Positions 49,315-57,024 of a DNA stretch of 64,000 bases are shown in pieces. Positions within the stretch are counted from its first letter, which is position 1; every line of letters begins with the position of its first letter. The stretch spans positions 842,501-906,500 of the forward strand of contig NZ_CP018194.1 of the NCBI RefSeq assembly GCF_001889545.1, written 5' to 3'. The DNA is from Granulibacter bethesdensis (lineage in GTDB: Bacteria > Pseudomonadota > Alphaproteobacteria > Acetobacterales > Acetobacteraceae). Below the pieces are notes generated by a model that saw only the letters and a list, made by a program, of their open reading frames with translations, searched no databases and was not told the DNA's origin. The position numbers were made by a program, and so were the translations under genes.

Positions 49315-50793
49315 ATGGCCGATGCCTCTGCTGAACACATCGTTTTTCTGACCGGCCATCTGGCAGAAACCAGACTGCGCGATGTACTGCAAGGATTGGG
49401 ACAGACCTCCTTTACCTGGGAGGTGGCCAATGTCGGCGTGAAGGTTGCGGCGTTGATGACCGGAGCCATCGTGCAGCGCCGTCTGAAAACACCGGTGAAG
49501 GCAGATCGGGTTATCTTCCCTGGTCGGGCCGGGATTGATCCGGATGAAATGCAGGCCCATTTCGGGGTGCGTTTCGAACGCGGGCCGGAGGAGTTGGCCG
49601 ATCTTCCGCGTTTCCTGGGGCGGAAAGGTGGTGCTCCTGATTTATCAAAGCATGATCTGAGAATTTTCGCAGAGATCGTCACAGCGATTGATCTTTCCCC
49701 CGATGCGATTGTCGAGCGTGCGCGCTGGCTTGCCGCGGATGGGGCGGATGTCATTGATGTCGGCTGCAAGCCGGGCCGTCATTTTGCGCATCTGGAAGAT
49801 CAGATCCGTGCCTTGAAACAGGCTGGTTTCAAGGTCAGCGTGGATAGTGGCGATCCGGAGGAATTGCGGCGTGGCGCGTTGGCGGGAGCGGATTTTCTGC
49901 TGAGTCTGAATGAAGATACGCTCGATGTGGTCGATGGCACGGCGGCGGTGCCGGTGCTGCTGTCCAAACCACATGGCGATCTGGACAGTCTGGTGCGGGC
50001 GGCCAGAAAAGCGGATGCCAAGGGCATCGACTATATGCTTGATCCGGTGCTCGATCCGATCAATTTCGGCTTTACAGAATCGCTGATGCGCTATGTGCGG
50101 ATCAGGGAAATGCTGCCGGAAGCTGAAATCATGATGGGCACTGGCAATCTGACCGAGCTGACCGATGCCGATACATCCGGCATCACGGCCACTCTGGTCG
50201 GTATCTGCACCGAACTGCGTATCCGCAATGTGCTGATCGTGCATGTCAGTCCGCATACGCGTCGCACGGTGGCGGAACATGATGTCGCGCGCCGTATGAT
50301 GTTCGCAGCCCGTGCCCATGCGGAGCTGCCACGCAATTATACCAGTGCGCTGCTGCATGTTCATGATCGTTGGCCTTATGCGCAGTCATCGGAAGACATT
50401 GCCGGTCTTGCCAGCGAAATACGCGATTCCAATTTTCGGATTGCCGTGGCGGAAGACGGTATTCACGTTTTTAACGGCTCACTGCATCAGGTTTCAGACA
50501 CGGCCTTTCCGTTCTTCCCGCATCTGGGGGTGGAGCAGGACGGGGCGCATGGATTTTATCTCGGTGCGGAATTGATGAAGGCGGAAATCGCCTATGCTTT
50601 AGGCAAACGCTATACGCAGGACGAGCCACTGGATTGGGGCTGCGCCGTGCGTCCGGGGGCAGCGACGGATCGCACCCGTCTTGCGGATGCCGGGCATACG
50701 CTGAAATCGAAGCAGGAGCGGGAAGAGAGAAAACGTGCATCCGACACGACACCAGATGCCTCTCCGCCGACCGCGCAGGATGACACTCCATGA
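49315..50793 (+). CDS. Dihydropteroate synthase-like DUF6513 protein
   Basis: This 492-residue protein is part of the conserved set of unknown genes in bacterial H4MPT clusters. The central part (about 115-330) resembles a dihydropteroate synthase barrel (ADVIDVGCKPGRHF, FKVSVDSGDPEELR, MLDPVLDPINFGF, MMGTGNLTELTDAD). Flanking regions are specific to the family. Dihydropteroate synthase-like proteins could join the pterin to the MptG product, the step that needs a special enzyme in H4MPT synthesis; this is inference. Nine bases separate it from the flavoprotein gene, and its stop overlaps the DUF447 start by ATGA. Confidence 0.78.
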   Translation: MADASAEHIVFLTGHLAETRLRDVLQGLGQTSFTWEVANVGVKVAALMTGAIVQRRLKTPVKADRVIFPGRAGIDPDEMQAHFGVRFERGPEELADLPRFLGRKGGAPDLSKHDLRIFAEIVTAIDLSPDAIVERARWLAADGADVIDVGCKPGRHFAHLEDQIRALKQAGFKVSVDSGDPEELRRGALAGADFLLSLNEDTLDVVDGTAAVPVLLSKPHGDLDSLVRAARKADAKGIDYMLDPVLDPINFGFTESLMRYVRIREMLPEAEIMMGTGNLTELTDADTSGITATLVGICTELRIRNVLIVHVSPHTRRTVAEHDVARRMMFAARAHAELPRNYTSALLHVHDRWPYAQSSEDIAGLASEIRDSNFRIAVAEDGIHVFNGSLHQVSDTAFPFFPHLGVEQDGAHGFYLGAELMKAEIAYALGKRYTQDEPLDWGCAVRPGAATDRTRLADAGHTLKSKQEREERKRASDTTPDASPPTAQDDTP

Positions 50794-51383
50794 TTCGTGA
50801 AACGATTGTGACGACTCTGTCAGCGGATGGCGTGCCGCATCTGGCTCCGCTCGGGCTGATCCGTGATGGCAATGACTGGATCGTGGCGCCGTTTCATCCA
50901 TCCACGACACTTGCCAATCTGCGCGCGCGGGGACAGGCAACGGCCAGCCATACCGATGATGTGCGTGTTTTCGCAGGCTGTCTCACCGGCCGACGGGATT
51001 GGCAACTGGCGCCGTCCGTCTCTGTCGCACCGCCCCGTCTCGCATCGGCTCTGGCTCATGAGGAGTTGGAGGTGATCGCGGTGGAGGAGGACGATCTGCG
51101 CCCCCGTTTTCGCTGCCGCGTGAAGACGGTGCAAACGCATGCGCCGTTTCTGGGCTTCAACCGTGCTCAGTCCGCGGTGATCGAGGCTGCCATTCTCGCC
51201 AGTCGCCTGCATATGCTGCCAGCGGACAAGGTGAGGGCGGAGGTCGATTACCTCACCATCGCCATCATCAAGACCGCTGGCCCGAGGGAGCAGGAAGCAT
51301 GGGAATGGCTGCTGGAGAAAATACGCGTCGTTCACCCGGACATCGGCGTCTCCAAACCCGCTGTCAGTTTGCGGGACAACTGA
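50790..51383 (+). CDS. DUF447 family protein
   Basis: The 197-residue protein matches DUF447, a family found in methanogens and H4MPT-using bacteria and related to flavin-binding split-barrel proteins. Visible features are the N-terminal beta-strand VTTLSADGVPHLAPLGLI and the central NRAQSAVIEAAILASRLHML. Biochemical role is not known to me. It ends the plus-strand operon from pabAB and its 3' end overlaps the convergent lprI-like gene by 20 bases. A partner for the DmrB-like flavoprotein is one possibility. Confidence 0.75.
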   Translation: MIRETIVTTLSADGVPHLAPLGLIRDGNDWIVAPFHPSTTLANLRARGQATASHTDDVRVFAGCLTGRRDWQLAPSVSVAPPRLASALAHEELEVIAVEEDDLRPRFRCRVKTVQTHAPFLGFNRAQSAVIEAAILASRLHMLPADKVRAEVDYLTIAIIKTAGPREQEAWEWLLEKIRVVHPDIGVSKPAVSLRDN

Positions 51384-51765
51384 GATCCCAGCTCTGGCAT
51401 TTCAATTGTGCAGCCAGATCGTGATTGCGGCTGTCCGTCAGGGTCTGGAGGCATTGCGCATTGATCATCGGCCAGATGCTGCCTCCCTGATCGGGGCCTC
51501 CACCAGTGCGGAACAAGCATTCCCGGTCGCGATATGCAATCCACGCTCTTTGCGCTGCTCGCAGCCTTTGCTGACTGTCCGGATCGATTTTTTTCAGAAG
51601 CTGCTGATACAGCGTATTCATCGTCCTGTCTGCGCTGGAAGCCGCTTGTGCAGCGCATTGAGAAAGCTGCATCTGGTTGCCATCGGTGCAGTCCGCGGCA
51701 AAACCTGGCCGGCAGAACACAACAAGCAGGCCCGTCAGGCAACTGGCGAGAAGGATGGTGCGCAT
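51364..51765 (-). CDS. LprI-like (DUF1311) periplasmic protein
   Basis: The 133-residue protein has a signal peptide (about 1-23, ending PGFAADC) and a mature domain with the family pattern of conserved Cys (DCTDGNQMQLSQCAAQ, RECLFRTGG, AQCLQTLTDSR, KCQSW) and the RLRAAQRAWIAYRDREC motif. Family members include the lysozyme inhibitor LprI of mycobacteria; most are unstudied. It lies between two H4MPT operon ends with no evident link to C1 metabolism. It starts 27 bases after the mfnF stop and may be cotranscribed. Confidence 0.85.
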   Translation of the reverse strand: MRTILLASCLTGLLVVFCRPGFAADCTDGNQMQLSQCAAQAASSADRTMNTLYQQLLKKIDPDSQQRLRAAQRAWIAYRDRECLFRTGGGPDQGGSIWPMINAQCLQTLTDSRNHDLAAQLKCQSWDLSCPAN

Positions 51766-51791
51766 GATGGTCCGGCTTTCCTGTTTCTGCG

Positions 51792-52790
51792 TCAGGGCAG
51801 CAGCATGGCAACAGCAATGGCGGGTGCGAAGCTGCCATCGCCGCCCAGTCCGGGCAGGCTGCCGAAACGCTGAAAAGGCCGCCCGAGCCGCGCCGCCAGC
51901 TTTTCCAGCGGTCTGATCCCGATACCGGCCCCTATGACCGGAGCATCCTCAGGCAAGGGGCCGTTGGATAACAGCAGCATGGCTGCATCCTGAATCCGCC
52001 GCAGTTGTAATTCATGCAGCCATTCGGCAAAGCCACGTATGGCGGTATCGGAAAAATCCCCGGCATCCGCCCCGGCCATTCGTGCCAGCCGCCGATGCGA
52101 GCCTTCCCGGTTTTTCGCTCCGCCATCCGCCGAGGGATATTGATCCGCGGTCTCGTCGAGCCATCCGAGAATGCGGTAGATGTCGGCGGCCGTGGCGAAA
52201 TATTCGGCAGTCAGAGCAGTGATTCGGCCATTCAACGGAGCATGAGTGGCGATGGCCATGACCGGCGTGCGCACCATGCCAGTATAGACGAGCTCCCCGC
52301 TCTCCAGCCGTCCCGCATCGGCGTAGCCGATATCGGCGATCTTTCCATCACGCAGCAGGATCAGATCGGTGGTGGTAGACCCCATATCGACCAGCAGCCC
52401 GTCCCGCACATGGCGTGCGGCAAGGCTTGCGCTTGCATGCCAGTTGGCGGAGGCGATGTCGTCCGTGTGCTGCCCTGCATGTTCCGGCAGAACCCATCCC
52501 GCCCGCCCGCCATACAGTTTCAGACGGGGCAGAGACTGCGCCAGGCGGGCTGACAGGGTGGTCACACCATCGGCACGGGATGAAAAAATATCCGCCAGCT
52601 CCCCTGTCATGGTGGCGGCATGGCAGGGCGCATCGCCGAGATCGGCCAGAGCCTGTGCAATGGCTGCATCCAGATGCTCCAGCCCACGCCAGAGCGGACA
52701 GGGATATTGATGGGCGGCCACGATTTGCCCCTGTTGACGCAGCACCGCCTTTACATGGGCACCGCCAATGTCCCACCCGATGACCGTCAT
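51792..52790 (-). CDS. Hydantoinase/oxoprolinase-fold protein, MfnF-like
   Basis: The 332-residue ASKHA-fold protein shows VIGWDIGGAHVKAVL at the N-terminus, LLVDMGSTTTDLILL in the middle and PVIGAGIGIRPLEKLA near the end, the two phosphate-binding loops and a C-terminal adenosine-like motif. It belongs to the family long noted as H4MPT-linked C1 transfer protein. The methanogen member MfnF couples aminomethylfuran diphosphate to gamma-glutamyltyramine to form the core of methanofuran. ATG 52790 has GGAG six bases upstream; an ATG at 52805 is alternative. It is divergent from the HisA-like gene. Confidence 0.85.
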   Translation of the reverse strand: MTVIGWDIGGAHVKAVLRQQGQIVAAHQYPCPLWRGLEHLDAAIAQALADLGDAPCHAATMTGELADIFSSRADGVTTLSARLAQSLPRLKLYGGRAGWVLPEHAGQHTDDIASANWHASASLAARHVRDGLLVDMGSTTTDLILLRDGKIADIGYADAGRLESGELVYTGMVRTPVMAIATHAPLNGRITALTAEYFATAADIYRILGWLDETADQYPSADGGAKNREGSHRRLARMAGADAGDFSDTAIRGFAEWLHELQLRRIQDAAMLLLSNGPLPEDAPVIGAGIGIRPLEKLAARLGRPFQRFGSLPGLGGDGSFAPAIAVAMLLP

Positions 52791-52861
52791 GTTGCTCTCC
52801 ATCATGTCTGGGTATTCATATCCCGTGTGTGCATCGACAGAAATTCCTTTATAATCGGGGT

Positions 52862-53557
52862 GTGGACATTATACCCGTCATTGATCTGAAGCAGGGACAG
52901 GTGGTGCATGCCCGGCACGGCCAGCGCGACCTGTACCGGCCTATCCAGACCCCACTTTGCGCGGGCAGCGCGCCGCGAGATGTGGTGGCTGGGCTGCTGA
53001 AGCTGCACCCGTTCCGCTCTCTTTATATTGCTGATCTCGATGCAATCGAGGGTCAGGGCAGTGCTGCCCCGATCCTGCGGGCGCTGCGACAGGATTTTCC
53101 GGATCTCGATGTCTGGGTTGATGCCGGCATGCGGGCTGAGGATGCGCGCGACTGGCTGGATCGTCATACGCATGACCGTCTGGTGCTGGGCAGTGAGTCG
53201 CAGAATGATGCGGAAGCCATGTTGTCCCTGACCGGAGAGTCGCGTGTCTGCCTGTCGCTGGATTTCAGGGGGGATACGTTTCAGGGACCGCACCTGTTGT
53301 GGGAAGATGTGGCTTTCTGGCCGACCAGACTGGTTGCCATGACCTTGGCGCGGGTTGGATCGGAAACGGGGCCGGATTTGAGCCGTGTGGAAGGGATCGT
53401 GGCGCGTGCGGGCCGTGCGCGGCGGGTCTATGCAGCGGGCGGAGTACGCAATATCGCCGATCTGGAGCGGCTGAAACAGGCTGGGGCCAGCGGGGTACTG
53501 GTTGCAACTGCCTTGCATGGCGGAACCATCACGAAGGATGATCTGCGAGGTTTCTGA
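52862..53557 (+). CDS. HisA-like barrel protein of H4MPT clusters
   Basis: The roughly 231-residue TIM barrel is related to the phosphoribosylformimino-carboxamide isomerase HisA (start DIIPVIDLKQGQVVHA; LYIADLDAIEG; DVWVDAGMR; YAAGGVRNIADL; GVLVATALHGG). No other histidine gene is nearby, and HisA-like proteins recur in methanogens and bacterial H4MPT clusters. A role in cofactor synthesis, acting on a phosphosugar-type intermediate, is possible but untested. I chose GTG 52862, which puts the barrel strand at the N-terminus; GTG 52829 adds 11 residues. It is divergent from mfnF and convergent with fae. Confidence 0.75.
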   Translation: MDIIPVIDLKQGQVVHARHGQRDLYRPIQTPLCAGSAPRDVVAGLLKLHPFRSLYIADLDAIEGQGSAAPILRALRQDFPDLDVWVDAGMRAEDARDWLDRHTHDRLVLGSESQNDAEAMLSLTGESRVCLSLDFRGDTFQGPHLLWEDVAFWPTRLVAMTLARVGSETGPDLSRVEGIVARAGRARRVYAAGGVRNIADLERLKQAGASGVLVATALHGGTITKDDLRGF

Positions 53558-53583
53558 GGGTGCTGGTGAACGGCTGAAACGAA

Positions 53584-53610
53584 AAACGCCCGGCCAGAGG
53601 CCGGGCGTTT
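53584..53610. terminator. Hairpin terminator between hisA-like and fae
   Basis: A perfect 12-base stem (AAACGCCCGGCC / GGCCGGGCGTTT) with an AGA loop has T or A residues at both feet. It is well placed to end both convergent genes. Confidence 0.85.
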
Positions 53611-53637
53611 CCCTGTGCGCAAAAGTGCGCGCGCCAA

Positions 53638-54147
53638 TTAGTTGGCGGCGAACGGATGCTTCACGCTCTTGTACTGAGAGACGACCTCAGAGGCCTTCGG
53701 CTCACCGCGAACGGCGCGGACGAGGGCTTCCTTGGTGGCCTTGTAGTTGTATTCCTGGATCTTCTTGTCGTCTTCGGCCAGCCAGTGGATGAAGACGCCA
53801 ACGGAGATGAACAGGTCATCGGCTTCGGCTTCCGGGATGATGCCTTCGGCAACGGCTTCGGCAACTGCCAGAGCCACGCCGTGCTGGGCCGGGCCGAACA
53901 TCTGGACGGCCTGCTTGGCGCCCTTGATGGTGACCTTGTTGAACAGGATTGTGTTCGGCTTCACCATCAGGTTCGGGGCAACCACCGCGAGCAGGGTGGA
54001 GAAGCCGTCCTTGTTGTTGGTGAGGGCGTTGGCAAACGCGGTTTCGGCAGCGCTGCCGCGCGGGCCAATGATCAGGTCGATGTGAGCGACTTCGTTACCG
54101 TCGCCAACCAGTGACTCGCCAACCAGGGTCTTCGTGATGACCGCCAT
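53638..54147 (-). CDS. fae: Formaldehyde-activating enzyme
   Basis: Fae catalyses condensation of formaldehyde with H4MPT to methylene-H4MPT in the cytoplasm, the entry step of the pathway. The 169-residue protein is close to the Methylorubrum form along its length: [16 protein letters not shown] with the catalytic His22, [49 protein letters not shown] and a C-terminal KHPFAAN. GGAGG lies nine bases before ATG 54147. A 121-base gap separates it from the CitG-like stop, so it may have its own promoter as well. Confidence 0.97.
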   Translation of the reverse strand: MAVITKTLVGESLVGDGNEVAHIDLIIGPRGSAAETAFANALTNNKDGFSTLLAVVAPNLMVKPNTILFNKVTIKGAKQAVQMFGPAQHGVALAVAEAVAEGIIPEAEADDLFISVGVFIHWLAEDDKKIQEYNYKATKEALVRAVRGEPKASEVVSQYKSVKHPFAAN

Positions 54148-54268
54148 GGTGTGTTCCTCCGAAAAAATGGCAGGATAGGCTTTTCCTATTACCGCAGCGG
54201 GTGCAGTATCAGGAAAACCCGCAACGCCGAGGCCTTGAGGACCACGGCAAGCGCGCGAATATCAACCA

Positions 54269-55117
54269 TTATCGGCGCGATCCTGCAAGGTGCGCAGAGA
54301 GTGAATAGGCGAATATTGTCGCCACAGTGAGGTCTGCGCTGGTGCCTGGGTTGATCCCGGCGGCTTTCAGTGCGGAATCGAAGGCCAGAATTTCGGTCAA
54401 CAGCGCCTGTGGATGTCCGGCTGTGGCGATTCGATTGCTCAGCGCCTCTGCCTGCTGGCGGGTCGTCTCGGCGGTTTTCGCATCAAAATTGCGGACGATA
54501 TGGCTGTCAGGCCCGGTCGAAAGGAAATGCAGGAACACTGCCAGAGCCGCCCACTGGCGGTCCGGCCAGCGTTTTCTGGCCTCGGTATAGATTGGCAGGG
54601 CCTGCCCCAGGATGTCCTGAAATCCGCTGCTCCATTGCCGGGCGATCATGTCATGCCCGGCGGCGGCTTGCATGGCGGTCAAGATTGGCACGGTTGCGGG
54701 GGCGCGTACATCGTGCTCGGCGGCTTCCCCCAGCCCGCCGGGAGAGAGGATGACGATTCCATGAAATATGGCGCTGGTATCCTCCAGACCGGTCTGCGCG
54801 ATGATGTCGTGCAGGGCGGAGGACGAAACCTCCCCTGACTCGAACGCCATGGCGAGAGGGGCGCAGAGCAGCAGGATGCCGATATTGGTGTTCCGCTGAA
54901 CCGCATCCCACGTCGCCTGAGCAGCATCGCGGATGCGGGGGCCGAGGCTGGTGCCGCTGCGACAAAGGGCAGGGGCGGCGGCACGGGCGCTGCGGATGAA
55001 ATCATCCATGGTGGCGCCATGACCATCCGCATAAGCATGGATATTGCCCGGTTTGGGGGCTTCCAGCTCTGCCAGACAGGCATCAATAAAGGCTTCGGCG
55101 GCAAAAGCGGCGTTCAT
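54269..55117 (-). CDS. CitG-like triphosphoribosyl-dephospho-CoA synthase family protein
   Basis: The 282-residue protein belongs to the CitG/MdcB family, which attaches a triphosphoribosyl group to dephospho-CoA for citrate or malonate lyase. Motifs are ELEAPKPGNIHAYADG near the N-terminus, a TNIGILLLCAPLA helix and, at the C-terminus, KAAGINPGTSADLTVATIF. No lyase genes are near, and this family is found recurrently beside bacterial H4MPT genes. It may instead move a phosphoribosyl group in H4MPT synthesis. ATG 55117 follows the ATP-grasp stop by 13 bases; an in-frame upstream start adds 25 unlike residues. Confidence 0.82.
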   Translation of the reverse strand: MNAAFAAEAFIDACLAELEAPKPGNIHAYADGHGATMDDFIRSARAAAPALCRSGTSLGPRIRDAAQATWDAVQRNTNIGILLLCAPLAMAFESGEVSSSALHDIIAQTGLEDTSAIFHGIVILSPGGLGEAAEHDVRAPATVPILTAMQAAAGHDMIARQWSSGFQDILGQALPIYTEARKRWPDRQWAALAVFLHFLSTGPDSHIVRNFDAKTAETTRQQAEALSNRIATAGHPQALLTEILAFDSALKAAGINPGTSADLTVATIFAYSLSAHLAGSRR

Positions 55118-55130
55118 GGCGTCAAAACCG

Positions 55131-56036
55131 TCAGCGGCGCAGGCTGGCCAGCATGCGGGAGACCAGTTGCTCGGCGATGGGATAGGAAACAACCTGCTGC
55201 AAACCGCGCCAGCCGGGCATGCTGTTGACTTCCAGCACCAGATATTGCCCGTCCGGGTCGCGGATCAGATCAACCCCGGCATAAGCGGCCCCGACAGCCT
55301 GAGCAGCACGCCGGGCCAGATCGCACATTTCCGCATCAGGGTTGAGGGCAGAGGGGACGGCCCCCTGACGGATATTGGTGATCCAGTCCTCAGCCCGGCG
55401 GATCATGGCGGCAATCACTTCGCCGTCGCAGACGAACAGCCGGTAATCCTCGTAACCTCGCCCATGCGCGGGGATAAAGCGTTGCAGGTAATAGACGTCG
55501 TTGACCTCCTCCGGCGGTGGCAGATCCTCCGCCCGGGTGATCATGGTCAGGCCCTTGCCCTGAGAACCGAACAGGGGCTTCAGCACCAGCCTTTCCTGAG
55601 CGAGCTCACGACGGGCAATGGCAAGGGCGGCATCGCGACCGGGAACGGTCCAGCTTGACGGAGTCGGAAGCCCTGAATGGTGCAGCAGGAAACTGGTCAT
55701 GGATTTATCGACGCAGCGTTCGATCGCGCCGACAGAATTCCAGACCGGCACCCCCATCGCGTGCAGAGCATGCAGCACACCCAGCCGGATGGTCACGGAT
55801 TCGAAGCTGCCCCCTGCGACGGCGCGCACCAGCACGCCATCCGGCAATCTGCCGTCCAGCCCGGGGATCAGCAGCCCGTGAGGCCGGGTGGTGTCCAGCC
55901 CGCAATCGCTCAGACGCACTGGCAGCAGCGTGGCTCCCGCGACGGAAAAAGCCGCGCGGAGCATACGCAGATGCCAGTCCTGATCGTCGATGAACACGAC
56001 GATCAGGGGGGAGGAGCCGTTCACGGGCCGGGACAC
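55131..56036 (-). CDS. RimK-type ATP-grasp ligase, MptN-like
   Basis: The 301-residue ATP-grasp protein resembles RimK-family glutamate ligases: NSVGAIERCVDKSMTSFLL, VLKPLFGSQGKGLTMI (ATP-binding glycine loop), YLQRFIPAHGRGYEDYRLFV and LVLEVNSMPGWRGLQ (metal site). The methanogen enzyme MptN adds glutamate to H4MPT, and polyglutamyl tails occur on bacterial methylofuran, so either cofactor may be the substrate. It begins with GTG 56036, 16 bases after mch; a GTG four codons later is possible. It sits inside the mptG to citG-like minus-strand operon. Confidence 0.82.
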   Translation of the reverse strand: MSRPVNGSSPLIVVFIDDQDWHLRMLRAAFSVAGATLLPVRLSDCGLDTTRPHGLLIPGLDGRLPDGVLVRAVAGGSFESVTIRLGVLHALHAMGVPVWNSVGAIERCVDKSMTSFLLHHSGLPTPSSWTVPGRDAALAIARRELAQERLVLKPLFGSQGKGLTMITRAEDLPPPEEVNDVYYLQRFIPAHGRGYEDYRLFVCDGEVIAAMIRRAEDWITNIRQGAVPSALNPDAEMCDLARRAAQAVGAAYAGVDLIRDPDGQYLVLEVNSMPGWRGLQQVVSYPIAEQLVSRMLASLRR

Positions 56037-56052
56037 GGTCGCAGGCTCGGGG

Positions 56053-57024
56053 TCAGTTGAAGGATGCGTCCAGCAGGGCCTGATCGCGCTTGCCGGCGCG
56101 GAAGGTCTCGCCGGTCTCGATGGCCGTCACCAGCACTTCCGCCGGGCTGAACAGGGACGGATCGATTTTGTAGAAATCGCCTTTCACCGCTGCGAAGATA
56201 TCCTTGAACGGCTTGCCGTAATCGCGGGAGGTCGAGGCAGGCAGCTGTTCGGCCAGCTTGCGGGCTTCCTCGGCGGAGCCTTTGACGAACAGATGCACCC
56301 GGCCCGCGAAGATGATGGCGTCGTTGGTGCGGCCCATGGCGGTCACGAAATCCGGGTGCGGTGGCGGCAGCGGGGCGGAGGCAATGCCGTCCACGACGTT
56401 TTCCAGCGGGAAATGCAGCTCATGCGTCTTGTGCAGGGCGACTTCCAGCACGCGTCCCACCACCTGCACGGATCCGGCCAGGCTCTGGGTCGGGGCATAG
56501 ATGATGCCGAGATTTTCCGGGACGACGCGGCATTCCCGCGCCACGCGCTCGACAATGGCGGCCGGCGGCGGTTTGGCGGCTTCCAGCACCAGCACGGCAT
56601 GGGTGCTTTCATCGCGGTAGGTCAATTCCTCGAACAGCTTTTCACCCCGTGCCAGCGCACGGGCCGGGCCGGAGCCGAGCGCGAAGAAGGAGCCGTTCTC
56701 GTCCTTATGGTGCAGGCTCCAGCCTGCATACTGGCTGGCAAGGCAGGAGGTGACCGGGTTGGAGGACGCGACGGAGACGCTGAACGGCCAGTTCTCCAGA
56801 GTCTGATCCGGCAGCAGCGTGACGGTGCCGAGACCGCCCATGCAGATGCGGGCCAGTTGCAGGCCGGCGGCGATGCTGCCCGGCACGGCAGAGCCGGCGT
56901 CAATCAGCGTCTCGCCCAGAGAACCGGTGGACACGCCGATTTTCAGTTCCTCGGCATTGTTGATCATGTCCTGCAGCAAGGCCCATGCGCGGGCATTGAC
57001 GCTGACGGGGGAAGCGTTGCTCAT
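56053..57024 (-). CDS. mch: Methenyl-H4MPT cyclohydrolase
   Basis: Mch hydrolyses methenyl-H4MPT to 5-formyl-H4MPT, the step between MtdB and the Fhc complex. The 323-residue product has the family segments VNARAWALLQDMINNAEEL, GSAVPGSIAAGLQLARICMG, SSNPVTSCLASQYAGW, SGPARALARGEKLFEEL and DAAIFAGRVHLFVKG-like (NDAIIFAGRVHLFV). ATG 57024 overlaps the stop of the upstream ATP-grasp gene by ATGA; the frame continues to 57156 but that part overlaps the neighbour. Confidence 0.95.
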   Translation of the reverse strand: MSNASPVSVNARAWALLQDMINNAEELKIGVSTGSLGETLIDAGSAVPGSIAAGLQLARICMGGLGTVTLLPDQTLENWPFSVSVASSNPVTSCLASQYAGWSLHHKDENGSFFALGSGPARALARGEKLFEELTYRDESTHAVLVLEAAKPPPAAIVERVARECRVVPENLGIIYAPTQSLAGSVQVVGRVLEVALHKTHELHFPLENVVDGIASAPLPPPHPDFVTAMGRTNDAIIFAGRVHLFVKGSAEEARKLAEQLPASTSRDYGKPFKDIFAAVKGDFYKIDPSLFSPAEVLVTAIETGETFRAGKRDQALLDASFN

